This document shows, piece after piece, positions 18,099-28,575 of a stretch of 64,000 bases of DNA. Origin of the DNA: an uncultured Alphaproteobacteria bacterium. Lineage in GTDB: Bacteria > Pseudomonadota > Alphaproteobacteria > HIMB59 > GCA-002718135. Location: assembly GCA_902587565.1 (NCBI GenBank), contig CACILT010000001.1, positions 150,866 to 214,865 on the forward strand, read 5' to 3'. The translations under genes were made by a program, and so were the position numbers. Every line of letters begins with the position of its first letter. Position 1 is the stretch's first letter. The notes beneath the pieces were generated by a model that saw nothing but the letters and a program-made list of their open reading frames with translations, was not told where the DNA came from and searched no databases.

Positions 18099-18808
18099 TG
18101 AAACAAGAAGGACACATTGTAAAATCATATGATGAAGAAATTAGAGACATTAAAAATAATATTGTTGATATGGGCAGTTTAGTTGAAAATCAACTAAAAG
18201 ACTCACTTCAATGTTTAAAGGATAAAGATACAGAATTTGCCGAAAAAATTATAGAAAACGATAATGTAATTGATAAAGCATATAATACTCTTGATCAAAG
18301 CTTAGTTGAAATACTTGGCAAAAGACAACCGATGGCTGCAGACTTACGAACAATTTTTTCAGCAATTAAAATCAATAAAGATCTAGAAAGAATAGGAGAT
18401 CATGCAACAAATATTGCCAAAAGAGTAGCAGTAGCAGAAATAGTTTTGCCAGAAAAACCTTCGAGAGATATTATTAATATGGGTGCACAAGTAAATATAA
18501 TGATTAGTGAAGTAATAAAAGCTTTTTTAGAATTTTCAGATCAAGCCGCAAAAAAAGTTTGGTTAATGGATAGACAAATTGATGAAGAATATCTTGGAAT
18601 ATTAAGACAACTATTAACCTACATGATGGAAGAACCAAAAAGAATCACAGCATGTACAAGTCTTTTATATATGGTTAAAGACCTAGAGCGAATTGGTGAT
18701 TATGTACAAAATATAGCTGAAGATATTTATTATGCAGTTTCTGGTGAGCCCCTATTTGATGGTAATCCAGACCCAACCTGGGAAGCAATTCTTCCAAAGA
18801 AAAAATAA
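18098..18808 (+). CDS. phoU: Phosphate transport regulator PhoU
   Basis: Two PhoU domains (IKINKDLERIGDHATNIAKR; MVKDLERIGDYVQNIAEDI). Confidence 0.95.
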   Translation: MKQEGHIVKSYDEEIRDIKNNIVDMGSLVENQLKDSLQCLKDKDTEFAEKIIENDNVIDKAYNTLDQSLVEILGKRQPMAADLRTIFSAIKINKDLERIGDHATNIAKRVAVAEIVLPEKPSRDIINMGAQVNIMISEVIKAFLEFSDQAAKKVWLMDRQIDEEYLGILRQLLTYMMEEPKRITACTSLLYMVKDLERIGDYVQNIAEDIYYAVSGEPLFDGNPDPTWEAILPKKK

Positions 18809-18841
18809 ATTGTAATAGAATTGTAACAAAAATTTAATAGT
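18809..18841 (+). promoter_or_regulatory. Candidate PhoB operator (Pho box): three 11-bp direct repeats upstream of phoB
   Basis: ATTGTAATAGA | ATTGTAACAAA | AATTTAATAGT. The 19-mer AATTGTAACAAAAATTTAA (18819-18837) recurs exactly, in reverse orientation, upstream of the pit operon. Confidence 0.6.
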
Positions 18842-18849
18842 AGAGATCC

Positions 18850-19533
18850 ATGAAACTAAAAATGCTTATCGTCGAAGATGAAGAAGCATTACTAGATCTT
18901 CTTAAATTTAATTTTAATAAAGAAGGATATAAAATAGATACTGCAACGGACGGTGAAACTGCTTTAGAAAAAATATTATATAAACCACCTGACATAATTA
19001 TTCTTGATTGGATGTTACCTAAACTATCAGGAATTGAACTTTGTAGAAGAATTAGAAAAAATAAAGAACATAAGAATATTCCTATCATAATGTTAACAGC
19101 AAAAGGTGAAGAAGAAGATAAACTTCGCGGCTTAGAAACTGGAGCAGATGATTACATAACAAAACCTTTTTCGGTTAACGAATTAGTGGCAAGAGTAAAA
19201 GCTGTTCTTCGACGAATTAGACCAATGTTTGTAGATGAAGTTTTAACTTACAAAGGAATAGTAATTGACCTTGTATCTCACTCAGCATCACGAGATGGAG
19301 AAACTCTTCATCTTGGTCCAACAGAATTTAATTTATTAGCTTTCTTTATGGAAAATATTGGTCGTGTCTTTAGCCGTGAACAATTACTAAATCATGTTTG
19401 GAAAAATGATGCCTATGTAGAACCTCGAACAGTTGATGTTCATATAAGAAGACTGCGAAAGGCCATTAATAATGACGTAAAAGAAGATTTTATAAGAACC
19501 GTGAGATCAGCAGGATATTGTTTTGGCTCGTAA
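18850..19533 (+). CDS. phoB: Phosphate regulon response regulator PhoB
   Basis: Receiver domain (IIILDWMLPKLSGIELC, AKGEEEDKLRGLETGADDYITKPFS) and OmpR-type winged helix (PRTVDVHIRRLRKAI); follows phoU. Confidence 0.93.
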   Translation: MKLKMLIVEDEEALLDLLKFNFNKEGYKIDTATDGETALEKILYKPPDIIILDWMLPKLSGIELCRRIRKNKEHKNIPIIMLTAKGEEEDKLRGLETGADDYITKPFSVNELVARVKAVLRRIRPMFVDEVLTYKGIVIDLVSHSASRDGETLHLGPTEFNLLAFFMENIGRVFSREQLLNHVWKNDAYVEPRTVDVHIRRLRKAINNDVKEDFIRTVRSAGYCFGS

Positions 19534-19587
19534 TTAAGCCATAAATTTCACTTATACAAATCACTTACCAAACTATAAAACCACCAT

Positions 19588-21135
19588 ATGAAGAGTCTTT
19601 TTAGATCATTCTTTACTGTCAGCTTCTATACATTTTTAAGTCGAGTATTAGGTTTTATTCGTGACATATTAATAGCAAGATACCTTGGATCGACAGTCAT
19701 TGCTGACGCATTCTTCGTAGCATTTCGTATTCCTAATTTCTTTCGCCGTGTCCTCGCAGAAGGAGCATACAGTGCTGCATTAATCCCTGTTTTCTCTGGT
19801 GTTGTTCTCAATCCAAAAGATGAACGCGAGGCTTCTGATTTTGTTGAAAACACGACCTCAATGTTACTATTTGCTACGGTAATTTTAACGATCATTTTCT
19901 TCTTTGGAATGCCTTATATCATTCAAGTTTTAGCACCAGGTTTTACTGATAATAAAGAAGCCTATGAACTTGCTGTACATTTTGGAAAAATAATTTTCCC
20001 CTATATTATTTTTATATCCTTAGCTGCTCACTTTGCTTCAATTAATAATGTTCATGAACGTTTCGCTGCTGGTGCATTTGCTCCTGCGATTTTGAATATA
20101 AGTTTTATTCTATCATTATTCTTTTTAACACCTTTTGTAACTACTGCAGGTCACGCATTATCGTATGGTGTATTAATAGGAGGAGTTTTACAATTTTTAT
20201 ATTTATACAGAGCAGTTTTAAACTTTTATCGACCACGTATTATCCTTCCAGTTTTAAACGAAAAGTTAAAAAAGTTTTTCAAATTATTTTTACCAGGCGT
20301 TGTTGGTTCAGGTGTTATTCAATTAAATATTGTCATTGGAACTATCATTGCTTCTTTTTTACCGATTGGTGCTATTAGTCATATTTATTATGCGGATCGT
20401 CTTAACCAATTGCCACTTGCCATCTTTGGAATAGCACTTGGTATTGTTCTTTTACCAAGTTTATCAAAAGCAATTAAACAATCTGATCAAGAAACAACAA
20501 ATAATATTCAAAATAGATCTATTGAATTTTCATTGTTAATTTCTTTACCATCAGCAATTGGATTATTTATTTTAGCGGAACCTATTATCCATATTTTATT
20601 TGAACGAGGTGCTTTTGTAGAAGATGATACTTTTTATACTGCTAAAGTATTAAGTTACTTTGCTTTAGGTTTACCTGCATACATTATAATTAAAGTTTTA
20701 GTTTCCTGTTTCTTTGCAAGAGAAGATACTAAAACACCACTATACATATCTATTGTCAGTGTGATCACTAATGTTGTGTTATCGCTACTTTTAATTGGAT
20801 CAATGAGAGAAATGGGCATTGCTGTTGCAACAGCAATTAGTGCATGGGTAAATGCATTATTATTGTACCTCTTTTTAGCTATTAGGAATCATATGAAATT
20901 TGATGATTTATTAGTAAGGAATTCCATTAAAATTTTACTAAGTTCATCCCTATTATTTGTAGGAATATACGTATTAAATGGACTATTCTTTATAAATATT
21001 AGTGGTAATTCAGTGTTATTAAATTCAACACTTTTACTTCTCATGATCTTTTTAGCTATAATTATTTATTTTGGATTAGTAATTATGTTAAAAGTCCTAT
21101 CGGTAAATCAATTAAGAGAATATTTAAAAAAATAA
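19588..21135 (+). CDS. murJ: Lipid II flippase MurJ (MviN)
   Basis: [50 protein letters not shown]. Confidence 0.95.
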   Translation: MKSLFRSFFTVSFYTFLSRVLGFIRDILIARYLGSTVIADAFFVAFRIPNFFRRVLAEGAYSAALIPVFSGVVLNPKDEREASDFVENTTSMLLFATVILTIIFFFGMPYIIQVLAPGFTDNKEAYELAVHFGKIIFPYIIFISLAAHFASINNVHERFAAGAFAPAILNISFILSLFFLTPFVTTAGHALSYGVLIGGVLQFLYLYRAVLNFYRPRIILPVLNEKLKKFFKLFLPGVVGSGVIQLNIVIGTIIASFLPIGAISHIYYADRLNQLPLAIFGIALGIVLLPSLSKAIKQSDQETTNNIQNRSIEFSLLISLPSAIGLFILAEPIIHILFERGAFVEDDTFYTAKVLSYFALGLPAYIIIKVLVSCFFAREDTKTPLYISIVSVITNVVLSLLLIGSMREMGIAVATAISAWVNALLLYLFLAIRNHMKFDDLLVRNSIKILLSSSLLFVGIYVLNGLFFINISGNSVLLNSTLLLLMIFLAIIIYFGLVIMLKVLSVNQLREYLKK

Positions 21136-21136
21136 T

Positions 21137-22144
21137 ATGGAAAAACCAACAAAAAGAATACTGTCCGGTGTCCAACCATCTGGTGATTTGCATTTAGGAA
21201 ATTATCTTGGTGCTATAAAAAATTTTGTTAGTCTTCAAAAAGAATACGAATGCTTTTTTTGTGTTGTTGATTTGCATGCCATTACTGTTTGGCAAGATCC
21301 AAAAGTGTTAGCAAATAAAACAAGAGAAGTAACAGCTGCCTTTATTGCTTCTGGGATTGATCCAAATCAAAATAATATTTTTGTTCAATCACAAGTTCCT
21401 CAACATGCACAGCTTGGATGGTTGTTCAATTGTGTTGCGAGGATGGGATGGTTAAACCGTATGACGCAATTTAAAGATAAAGCTGGAAAGAATAGTGAAA
21501 ATGTTTCTGTTGGTTTATTTTCTTATCCAACTTTAATGGCGGCAGATATATTAATCTATTTAGCAACGCACGTTCCTGTAGGTGATGATCAAAAACAACA
21601 TTTGGAGCTCACTAGAGATATAGCCCAAAAATTTAATAACGATTTTAAGACAGATTTTTTTCCTATTCCTGAACCATTAATTTTAGGAGAGGCGACAAGA
21701 GTAATGAGTCTACGTGATGGGTCAAAAAAAATGAGTAAATCAGATCCATCTGATTATTCGAGAATAATGTTAACTGATACTGCAGAGAATATTACACAAA
21801 AAATTAAAAAAGCAAAAACAGACCCTGAACCATTACCACAAGATAAAACTGGTTTAGAAAAAAGACCAGAAGCAGAAAACCTAATCTCGATATTCGCTTC
21901 TTTACAAGACACATCTATTGAGAATGTTATTAAAGATTATGCAGGGAAAGAATTCTCTACCTTTAAAAAAGATTTGGCAGATTTATCTGTATCTAAATTA
22001 GAGCCAATTACGAGTGAAATGAATAAACTTATGAATGATGTTTCTTACATCGATTCTATTTTAAAACAGGGTCAAGATAATGCTATTGCAGTAGCAGAAC
22101 CAGTTTTACAGAAAACAAAAGAAATTATTGGTTTTTTAACATAA
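21137..22144 (+). CDS. trpS: Tryptophanyl-tRNA synthetase
   Basis: [25 protein letters not shown] loop. Confidence 0.97.
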   Translation: MEKPTKRILSGVQPSGDLHLGNYLGAIKNFVSLQKEYECFFCVVDLHAITVWQDPKVLANKTREVTAAFIASGIDPNQNNIFVQSQVPQHAQLGWLFNCVARMGWLNRMTQFKDKAGKNSENVSVGLFSYPTLMAADILIYLATHVPVGDDQKQHLELTRDIAQKFNNDFKTDFFPIPEPLILGEATRVMSLRDGSKKMSKSDPSDYSRIMLTDTAENITQKIKKAKTDPEPLPQDKTGLEKRPEAENLISIFASLQDTSIENVIKDYAGKEFSTFKKDLADLSVSKLEPITSEMNKLMNDVSYIDSILKQGQDNAIAVAEPVLQKTKEIIGFLT

Positions 22145-22170
22145 AAATTCCCCAAAATTTTTATTTTTTT
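22143..22170 (+). terminator. Weak AT-only hairpin with T-run after trpS
   Basis: AAAAATT-CCCCAA-AATTTTT-ATTTTTTT; no GC pairs in the stem. Confidence 0.35.
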
Positions 22171-22217
22171 ACAGAAAATTCATACTAAAGACATATTAAT
22201 AACTATATATAAACTTT

Positions 22218-22781
22218 ATGTTTATACAAACAGAACAAACGCCTAATCCTCAAACTTTAAAGTTTTTACCGGGCAAAGTTGTGATGGATAATGGGACAGC
22301 TTTCTTTCAAAATATTGGGGAGGCAGCTAACTCACCATTTGCAAAACGATTATTTGACGTAGAAGGAGTAGAAGGAGTTTTTTTTGGCAGTGATTTTATT
22401 ACTATAACAAAAGGACAATCTCTAGATTGGCAAGTTATGAAGCCATTAATATTAGGCTCAATTATGGATCATTATAACTCAGGTGAAGAAACAATTACGG
22501 TTACAAAGAAAAGTGATGACTCTTTAAAGGTTGATGAAGAAAATGATACCGATATTGTAAAACAAATCAAAGAGTTGCTTGATACAAGAGTAAGACCCGC
22601 AGTAGCGATGGATGGCGGAGATATTATATATGACAGTTTTAAAGACGGTGTCGTCTACCTTCATATGCAAGGCGCATGTTCAGGATGCCCTAGTTCGACA
22701 GCAACACTTAAAATGGGAATAGAAAATATGCTTAAGCATTATGTTCCTGAGGTACAAGAAGTTAGACCTATTGATGCATAA
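22218..22781 (+). CDS. NifU-like Fe-S scaffold (Nfu)
   Basis: Nfu_N (FIQTEQTPNPQTLKFLPG) and NifU C-terminal CSGCPSS motif. Confidence 0.93.
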   Translation: MFIQTEQTPNPQTLKFLPGKVVMDNGTAFFQNIGEAANSPFAKRLFDVEGVEGVFFGSDFITITKGQSLDWQVMKPLILGSIMDHYNSGEETITVTKKSDDSLKVDEENDTDIVKQIKELLDTRVRPAVAMDGGDIIYDSFKDGVVYLHMQGACSGCPSSTATLKMGIENMLKHYVPEVQEVRPIDA

Positions 22782-23763
22782 GATTTTTTTATATCCTTTG
22801 GTGGTTATTGGTTTAGCAATTACAATTCCAACTATTGCTTTTGAAGAAAAACCTTCAACATTGGATGTTAAATATAAATTAAATGCAGAATTAGATGAAC
22901 TTGTTTTAAGTTACTGTAAGACTTATGACTCATATACAATCAACAAACTTTATTCAGAAAAAGATATCTTAAAAAATGATATTCTAAATAAACTAAAGAA
23001 AAAAAAATTTTTAGTTAATATTAAAACTAAACCTTTAAACCCAAAGTCATATTCTGGTATTGAAAATAATGTGCGAGTTGATTCAGTTACAAATTTATCT
23101 GAAAAAGACTTTTTGCATTTAAATCAACAAAAACAACAGTTTGTTAAAACAGTTCTACCTTTAATAATAAATGAAAATCAAAAAATCTTATCAAACAGAA
23201 ATGATCTAATTATTTTACGTTCTAAGCTTTCGGAAAATAATTCACTAAATAATTATGAACTAAATAAATTAAGAAAAATTTCTAAAAAATATAAAATAGA
23301 ATTTGATAATGAGCATAAAATGGCAATTATTGATAAACTTCTTTTAAGAGTTGAAATAATCCCAAATTCTATTGTTTTAGCTCAAGCTGCAATTGAAAGT
23401 GGTTGGGGATCATCAAGATTTGCGAAGGAATATAATGCATTATTTGGTGAATACACATATGATAATTCCAAAGGAGTTGTCCCACTGGAAAGAGAAAATG
23501 GTGATACGCATTTAATCAAAGCATTTAATTCTTATAATAATAGTGTTACCTCGTACTTTAATAATATTAATTCTCATTACGCATATGAAGATTTTCGTGA
23601 AATTCGAAATATAATGAGAGAAAGAAATAATTTCTCAAATGTTAATTTACTTGTTGAAAGATTAAGTACTTACGCAGAAGATGAAAATTATATTAGAACT
23701 ATTAAGCAAGTAATTAAAACTAATAACTTCAGTATTTTTGATCAAAAAATTATTACCTATTAA
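22774..23763 (+). CDS. Bax-like glucosaminidase domain protein
   Basis: LAQAAIESGWGSSRFAKEYNALFGEY. Internal ATG at 22774 gives a signal peptide (MHKIFLYPLVVIGLAITIPTIAF) and overlaps the nfu stop. Confidence 0.85.
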   Translation: MHKIFLYPLVVIGLAITIPTIAFEEKPSTLDVKYKLNAELDELVLSYCKTYDSYTINKLYSEKDILKNDILNKLKKKKFLVNIKTKPLNPKSYSGIENNVRVDSVTNLSEKDFLHLNQQKQQFVKTVLPLIINENQKILSNRNDLIILRSKLSENNSLNNYELNKLRKISKKYKIEFDNEHKMAIIDKLLLRVEIIPNSIVLAQAAIESGWGSSRFAKEYNALFGEYTYDNSKGVVPLERENGDTHLIKAFNSYNNSVTSYFNNINSHYAYEDFREIRNIMRERNNFSNVNLLVERLSTYAEDENYIRTIKQVIKTNNFSIFDQKIITY

Positions 23764-24792
23764 TTATAAATAGAATTGGTGCCCAAACCATCTCCAATTT
23801 CCATCACTATCTTTAACAGTACAATTCATTCTTGATCTTCCAGGAGATAATTTTCTCGCAAGTCTTATCTCAATCCTTTCATTAAATTTATATACTTCCT
23901 TATCAACTTGACCTTTACTATCAAATACAAAACAATCTAGAGATTGAGCCTTCTTTTCATCAAGAAGAGAAAAACCTATGAATGGAGGGTTTTGATTAAT
24001 TGTTGGATTTTGAGGTATAAAGTCATAAACTCCTAAACCCTTGGATGATGCAGCAAACTTAACTCTATCTATTTCTCCATATCTTTCATTTAAGGAGAAC
24101 CTCGGCAGGTAATACATATTTGAAGTTTCATTAATTATTCCAGAATGCTGACCAAATGCAACTTTAAATTTATATTCTTTTACTAATTCAATAATTTCAT
24201 CTGTTGTTTCTCCATAAGGAAATGCAAATAAAGTTGGTATTTCTCCAAGTTCCTTTAAAAAAATTTTATTAGATGTTTCTAATTCATTTCTTATTTCTTC
24301 AATACTAATATCTGGCATATGAGCATGAGTATGTGAGTGTGCTCCAATTATCACACCTTCTTCTTTAAGTTTTCTTATTTGATCCCAGTTAATATATTTT
24401 TGATTATTTGAAATTGTTCCTGTTGTTACAAATAAGGTTACGGGAATATTATTTTTTTTAAATAGAGGCCAACCAACTTCTAGAAAAGATTTATCAGCAT
24501 CATCCACACTTATACCAATAGTATTTTCTGGAAGATCTCCATCATTGAGAATTGTATCAATGATAAAATCTAATGATTTAATAGTATATTTTTCTTTAGT
24601 TAGTTCTTCAATGTGACTGTTAAGTTGATCGATAGTAACACTTGTTGAGGGATATTTTGAAACTCCAAATTTATGATACATAAATACAGTAGCTGAATTT
24701 TTTACCTCATTTGCAAAAGTTCCACTTACTAATAAAAAAGTTAAAGAAATACTTTTTAAAAACAGCAATAAAATGTAGTTATGTAATTTCAT
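23764..24792 (-). CDS. Polysaccharide deacetylase family protein with signal peptide
   Basis: ATVFMYHKFG, ISVDDADKSFLEVGWPLFKKNNIPVTLFVTT, IGAHSHTHAHM, FAFPYGE. Confidence 0.88.
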   Translation of the reverse strand: MKLHNYILLLFLKSISLTFLLVSGTFANEVKNSATVFMYHKFGVSKYPSTSVTIDQLNSHIEELTKEKYTIKSLDFIIDTILNDGDLPENTIGISVDDADKSFLEVGWPLFKKNNIPVTLFVTTGTISNNQKYINWDQIRKLKEEGVIIGAHSHTHAHMPDISIEEIRNELETSNKIFLKELGEIPTLFAFPYGETTDEIIELVKEYKFKVAFGQHSGIINETSNMYYLPRFSLNERYGEIDRVKFAASSKGLGVYDFIPQNPTINQNPPFIGFSLLDEKKAQSLDCFVFDSKGQVDKEVYKFNERIEIRLARKLSPGRSRMNCTVKDSDGNWRWFGHQFYL

Positions 24793-25404
24793 ATGATATT
24801 ATTTCTAGATGTTATATCATCAATACCAGAGTTTTGTGTAATTGATGACAACAAAGTAATACTACAGGAGAAAATTATTAAAAACGAAACAGATAGGTTG
24901 AGTGATAATATAATACAATCTTATATAGCAATAGATAAACGTTTAAATTTAACACAAAATCTTAAAAAAATTTCCACAACAATCGGTCCTGGGTCTTATA
25001 CAAGTTTAAGAGTCGGTTCAGCATTTGTGTCTGGCCTCATGATATCACGTAAAATCCCTTATTATCCATTATCTATAGATGACATTTTAAACTTTATTTC
25101 AAAAAAATATTACAAAAAAAATCTTGGAGTTTTTATAACATCATCTAATAATCAGCAATTTATATGTTATAAAAATAACAATAACGTAATGGAATACAAT
25201 AAAATTGAAAATAATAAATACTCAATTCCAAAACATATTGAGCTAATTCTTTTTAATAAGACTGAAATTACTGAAAATAATCAATTAGAACAGATTAAGT
25301 TTTCTTTTTTTGAAGAATTTTACAAAAATTATAATAATTTAAACTTTAAAAAAAATATTATCATTAAACCAATTTATATATCAAATAATCAATTGTTAAA
25401 TTGA
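24793..25404 (+). CDS. tsaB: tRNA threonylcarbamoyladenosine biosynthesis protein TsaB
   Basis: Short divergent homologue; TIGPGSYTSLRVGSAFVSGLMISRKIPYYPLS; located before rimI. Confidence 0.8.
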   Translation: MILFLDVISSIPEFCVIDDNKVILQEKIIKNETDRLSDNIIQSYIAIDKRLNLTQNLKKISTTIGPGSYTSLRVGSAFVSGLMISRKIPYYPLSIDDILNFISKKYYKKNLGVFITSSNNQQFICYKNNNNVMEYNKIENNKYSIPKHIELILFNKTEITENNQLEQIKFSFFEEFYKNYNNLNFKKNIIIKPIYISNNQLLN

Positions 25405-25880
25405 ACAGTATTAGCCTAATAAATAAAGAGAAGCTATCTTCAATCATTAAGTTTATGGATGATAACAGTAATGAATTTAATTATTTTAAAAAGATAGGAT
25501 GGAATTTAAAAAATATTGAAAGCCAATTTAACAAAGTTAATAATTACTCTCTTGGATATTTTAAAGCTAATAACCTTGTAGGACTTCTAATTGGTGATGC
25601 AATTAAAAATGATAAAGATTATAAATTAGAGTTACATATTTTATTTATATCAAAAGATCAAAGAAGAAAACAAATTGCGACAAAATTATTAAATTATGTT
25701 GAGGCAAATAAAATTAAATTTTCACAGATTTTCATTGAAGTTGCTGAAGATAATTTAGATGCAATAAGTTTTTACAAAAAAAACAACTTTGTTTTTTTAA
25801 ATTTTAGACATAATTATTATAAATATAATAATAGAAATGTTCATGCTAAATGCTTTATAAAAAAAATTAATCATGAGTGA
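25401..25880 (+). CDS. rimI: GNAT N-acetyltransferase, RimI-like (TTG start)
   Basis: LHILFISKDQRRKQIATKLLNYVEA...IEVAEDNLDAISFYKKNNF. Confidence 0.8.
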   Translation: MNSISLINKEKLSSIIKFMDDNSNEFNYFKKIGWNLKNIESQFNKVNNYSLGYFKANNLVGLLIGDAIKNDKDYKLELHILFISKDQRRKQIATKLLNYVEANKIKFSQIFIEVAEDNLDAISFYKKNNFVFLNFRHNYYKYNNRNVHAKCFIKKINHE

Positions 25881-27174
25881 TAAGTATATTTATATAAAAT
25901 CATACGGCTGTCAGATGAATGTATACGATAGTAACCGTATTAAAGATTTATTTTCAAATAAGGGATATAAAGTAACTGACGATATTTCAAAGGCAGATTT
26001 AACTGTTTTGAATACTTGTCACATTAGAGAAAAGGCAGTTGAGAAAGTTTATTCTGATATTGGCAGGGTTAAAAAAATTAAAGATAAAAAACAGAACATG
26101 AAATTAGTGGTTGCTGGTTGTGTAGCTCAAGCAGAGGGTCTTGAGATAAAAAAAAGATCACCATCAGTTGATTATGTTGTAGGTCCACAATCTTATCACA
26201 AACTTCCTGACATGATCGATAGAGTAGACGAAGTAGAAAATAGTGAATTTTTACAAAATGAAAAATTTAAAAACTTAATTTTTAAATCTTCAAATTTATC
26301 ATCTGAATTTTTATCTATTCAAGAAGGATGTGACAAATTCTGTTCTTTCTGCGTAGTGCCATATACCAGAGGGCCAGAATTTTCTAGACCAGTTAATAAT
26401 ATTGTAGAGGAGACAAAGAAATATGTTGCAAACGGGATTAAAGAAATAATTTTATTAGGTCAAAATGTTAATGCTTATCACGGAATAGGTAATGATGGGA
26501 AATCAAAAGATCTAGCTTATTTGATAAATAAAATTGGTGAAATCGAAGAAATTAAGAGGATTAGATATATGACATCTCATCCTATTGATATGAAAGATAC
26601 TCTAATCAATGCTCATGCCAATAATTCAAAACTAATGCCATTCCTTCATTTACCTATTCAATCTGGCTCCGATAAAATTTTAAAAAAAATGAACAGAAAA
26701 CATACAGTTGACGATTATTTAAAAATTGTAGAAAAAATAAGAAATGTCCGTCCAGATATTGCTCTTTCATCAGATTTTATTGTCGGTTTTCCAGAAGAAA
26801 CAGATAAAGATTTTGAGGATACAATGAAATTTATTGAAAAAGTTAATTTTGTTATTGCTTACTCATTTATTTATAGTCCGAGACCAGGAACACCTGCTCA
26901 AAATAAAGATAATATTAGTATATTAGATAAAAAAGCACGCTTAAGTGCATTGCAATCTTTACTTACACAACAACAAATAAATTTCAATAAGTCATTCGTT
27001 AATAAAAGTATGGAAATATTATTTGAAAAAATTGGAAGACATAAAGATCAATTTATAGGCCGTACAATTTATAATCAAAGTACATTTATTAATTCCAAAA
27101 AAGATTTACTTAATCAAATTATGAATGTTAAAATTATAAACTCAACTAATTTTGCTCTTGAATGTCAGATATAG
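25873..27174 (+). CDS. miaB: tRNA-2-methylthio-N6-dimethylallyladenosine synthase
   Basis: KSYGCQMNVYDS, QEGCDKFCSFCVVPYTRGPE radical-SAM CxxxCxxC. Confidence 0.96.
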   Translation: MSDKYIYIKSYGCQMNVYDSNRIKDLFSNKGYKVTDDISKADLTVLNTCHIREKAVEKVYSDIGRVKKIKDKKQNMKLVVAGCVAQAEGLEIKKRSPSVDYVVGPQSYHKLPDMIDRVDEVENSEFLQNEKFKNLIFKSSNLSSEFLSIQEGCDKFCSFCVVPYTRGPEFSRPVNNIVEETKKYVANGIKEIILLGQNVNAYHGIGNDGKSKDLAYLINKIGEIEEIKRIRYMTSHPIDMKDTLINAHANNSKLMPFLHLPIQSGSDKILKKMNRKHTVDDYLKIVEKIRNVRPDIALSSDFIVGFPEETDKDFEDTMKFIEKVNFVIAYSFIYSPRPGTPAQNKDNISILDKKARLSALQSLLTQQQINFNKSFVNKSMEILFEKIGRHKDQFIGRTIYNQSTFINSKKDLLNQIMNVKIINSTNFALECQI

Positions 27175-28121
27175 TAAATAAGAAAGAAAATCTGGAATTA
27201 GAATTAGATGATAATACAATTTTAAGTAATTTATTTGGAATTAATGATAGAAATTTATCTCTTATAGAACAGATTAATCAAGTTAAAATTCAATATCGTG
27301 GAAATAAAATTAAAATCTCAGGTAATAAAAAATCAATTTTTGAAACTAAGAAAACTATTCTTAATTTATTTAAAGAAGCACAAAATGGTGCTGAGATAGA
27401 TGAGGATAGAATAAGAGATAATAAAAGCTTAATATCTATGAATATAAAAACAGACAAACAGATGGATCTATTTATTCAAACTAAAAAAAGAAAAATTATA
27501 CCAAGAACTGAAATACAAAACAAATATCTACAATTACTAAATACTAAAAACATTACATTTGCTATTGGTCCAGCTGGAACTGGAAAAACTTATTTGGCTG
27601 TCGCGAAAGCCGTTTCAGCTCTCCAAGATGGAAAAGTAAATAAAATTATTTTATCCAGGCCAGCTGTTGAAGCTGGTGAAAAATTAGGTTTTCTTCCAGG
27701 GGATTTAAAAGAAAAAGTAGATCCATTTTTAAGACCTATTTATGATGCTTTATATTCAATGCTTCCCTATGAACAAGTGGAAAAAAAATTACTTAATAAT
27801 ACAATTGAAATAGCACCTATCGCATTTATGAGAGGAAGAACTCTTGAAGATTGTTTTATAATTTTAGATGAAGCTCAAAATACAACAAAAACACAAATGA
27901 AAATGTTTTTAACAAGATTAGGTAAAAATAGTCAAATGGTAGTTGTGGGTGATATTACGCAGATCGATCTTGTAAGTGAAAAAGATTCAGGGCTTAAGGA
28001 TGCATTAAAAAAATTAAATAAAGTAAGTGATATAGGTTTTATTGAATTATCAGAAAAGGATGTTATTCGACATGATTTAGTAAAAAAAATTATTAATGCA
28101 TATGAAAAATATAAAAGTTGA
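27162..28121 (+). CDS. PhoH-like ATPase (YbeZ)
   Basis: AIGPAGTGKTYLAVAKAV, RPAVEAGEKLGFLPGDLKEKVDPFLRPIYDAL, ILDEAQN. Confidence 0.95.
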   Translation: MSDIVNKKENLELELDDNTILSNLFGINDRNLSLIEQINQVKIQYRGNKIKISGNKKSIFETKKTILNLFKEAQNGAEIDEDRIRDNKSLISMNIKTDKQMDLFIQTKKRKIIPRTEIQNKYLQLLNTKNITFAIGPAGTGKTYLAVAKAVSALQDGKVNKIILSRPAVEAGEKLGFLPGDLKEKVDPFLRPIYDALYSMLPYEQVEKKLLNNTIEIAPIAFMRGRTLEDCFIILDEAQNTTKTQMKMFLTRLGKNSQMVVVGDITQIDLVSEKDSGLKDALKKLNKVSDIGFIELSEKDVIRHDLVKKIINAYEKYKS

Positions 28122-28575
28122 TTTTTTTTCTGAATCAAAAAAATGGCCAAGGCGAATGCCCAAAATTAAAATTATTACAAAAAAAACTATAAATAAGATG
28201 CTATCTTATTTTAAAAAAGATCATAAATTCGAATTAAATATAATCTTAACTGATAAATCAAAAATGATAAGACTTAATAAAACCTATAAAAATACACAAT
28301 CAGACACAGATGTTCTTACTTTTATATCAAAGAATTCAAATAAAAATGTTGGCAAAATTTTATATTGTGATATTTTTTTCTCTATACATACTATTGAAAA
28401 ATTTACACGTAGGAATAATGTTAGCATATATGATCATTTTAACCATTTACTAATCCATAGTTTATTACATGTTAACGGATACGATCACAAAAAAAATTTA
28501 GATTTTAAGAAAATGAAAAAAGAGGAGATAAAAATTTTAGGATCATTTGGAATTAATGATCCTTACACAATTTAA
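28102..28575 (+). CDS. ybeY: Endoribonuclease YbeY
   Basis: LTDKSKMIRLNKTYKNTQSDTDVLTF; HSLLHVNGYDH metal-binding motif. Confidence 0.92.
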   Translation: MKNIKVDFFSESKKWPRRMPKIKIITKKTINKMLSYFKKDHKFELNIILTDKSKMIRLNKTYKNTQSDTDVLTFISKNSNKNVGKILYCDIFFSIHTIEKFTRRNNVSIYDHFNHLLIHSLLHVNGYDHKKNLDFKKMKKEEIKILGSFGINDPYTI

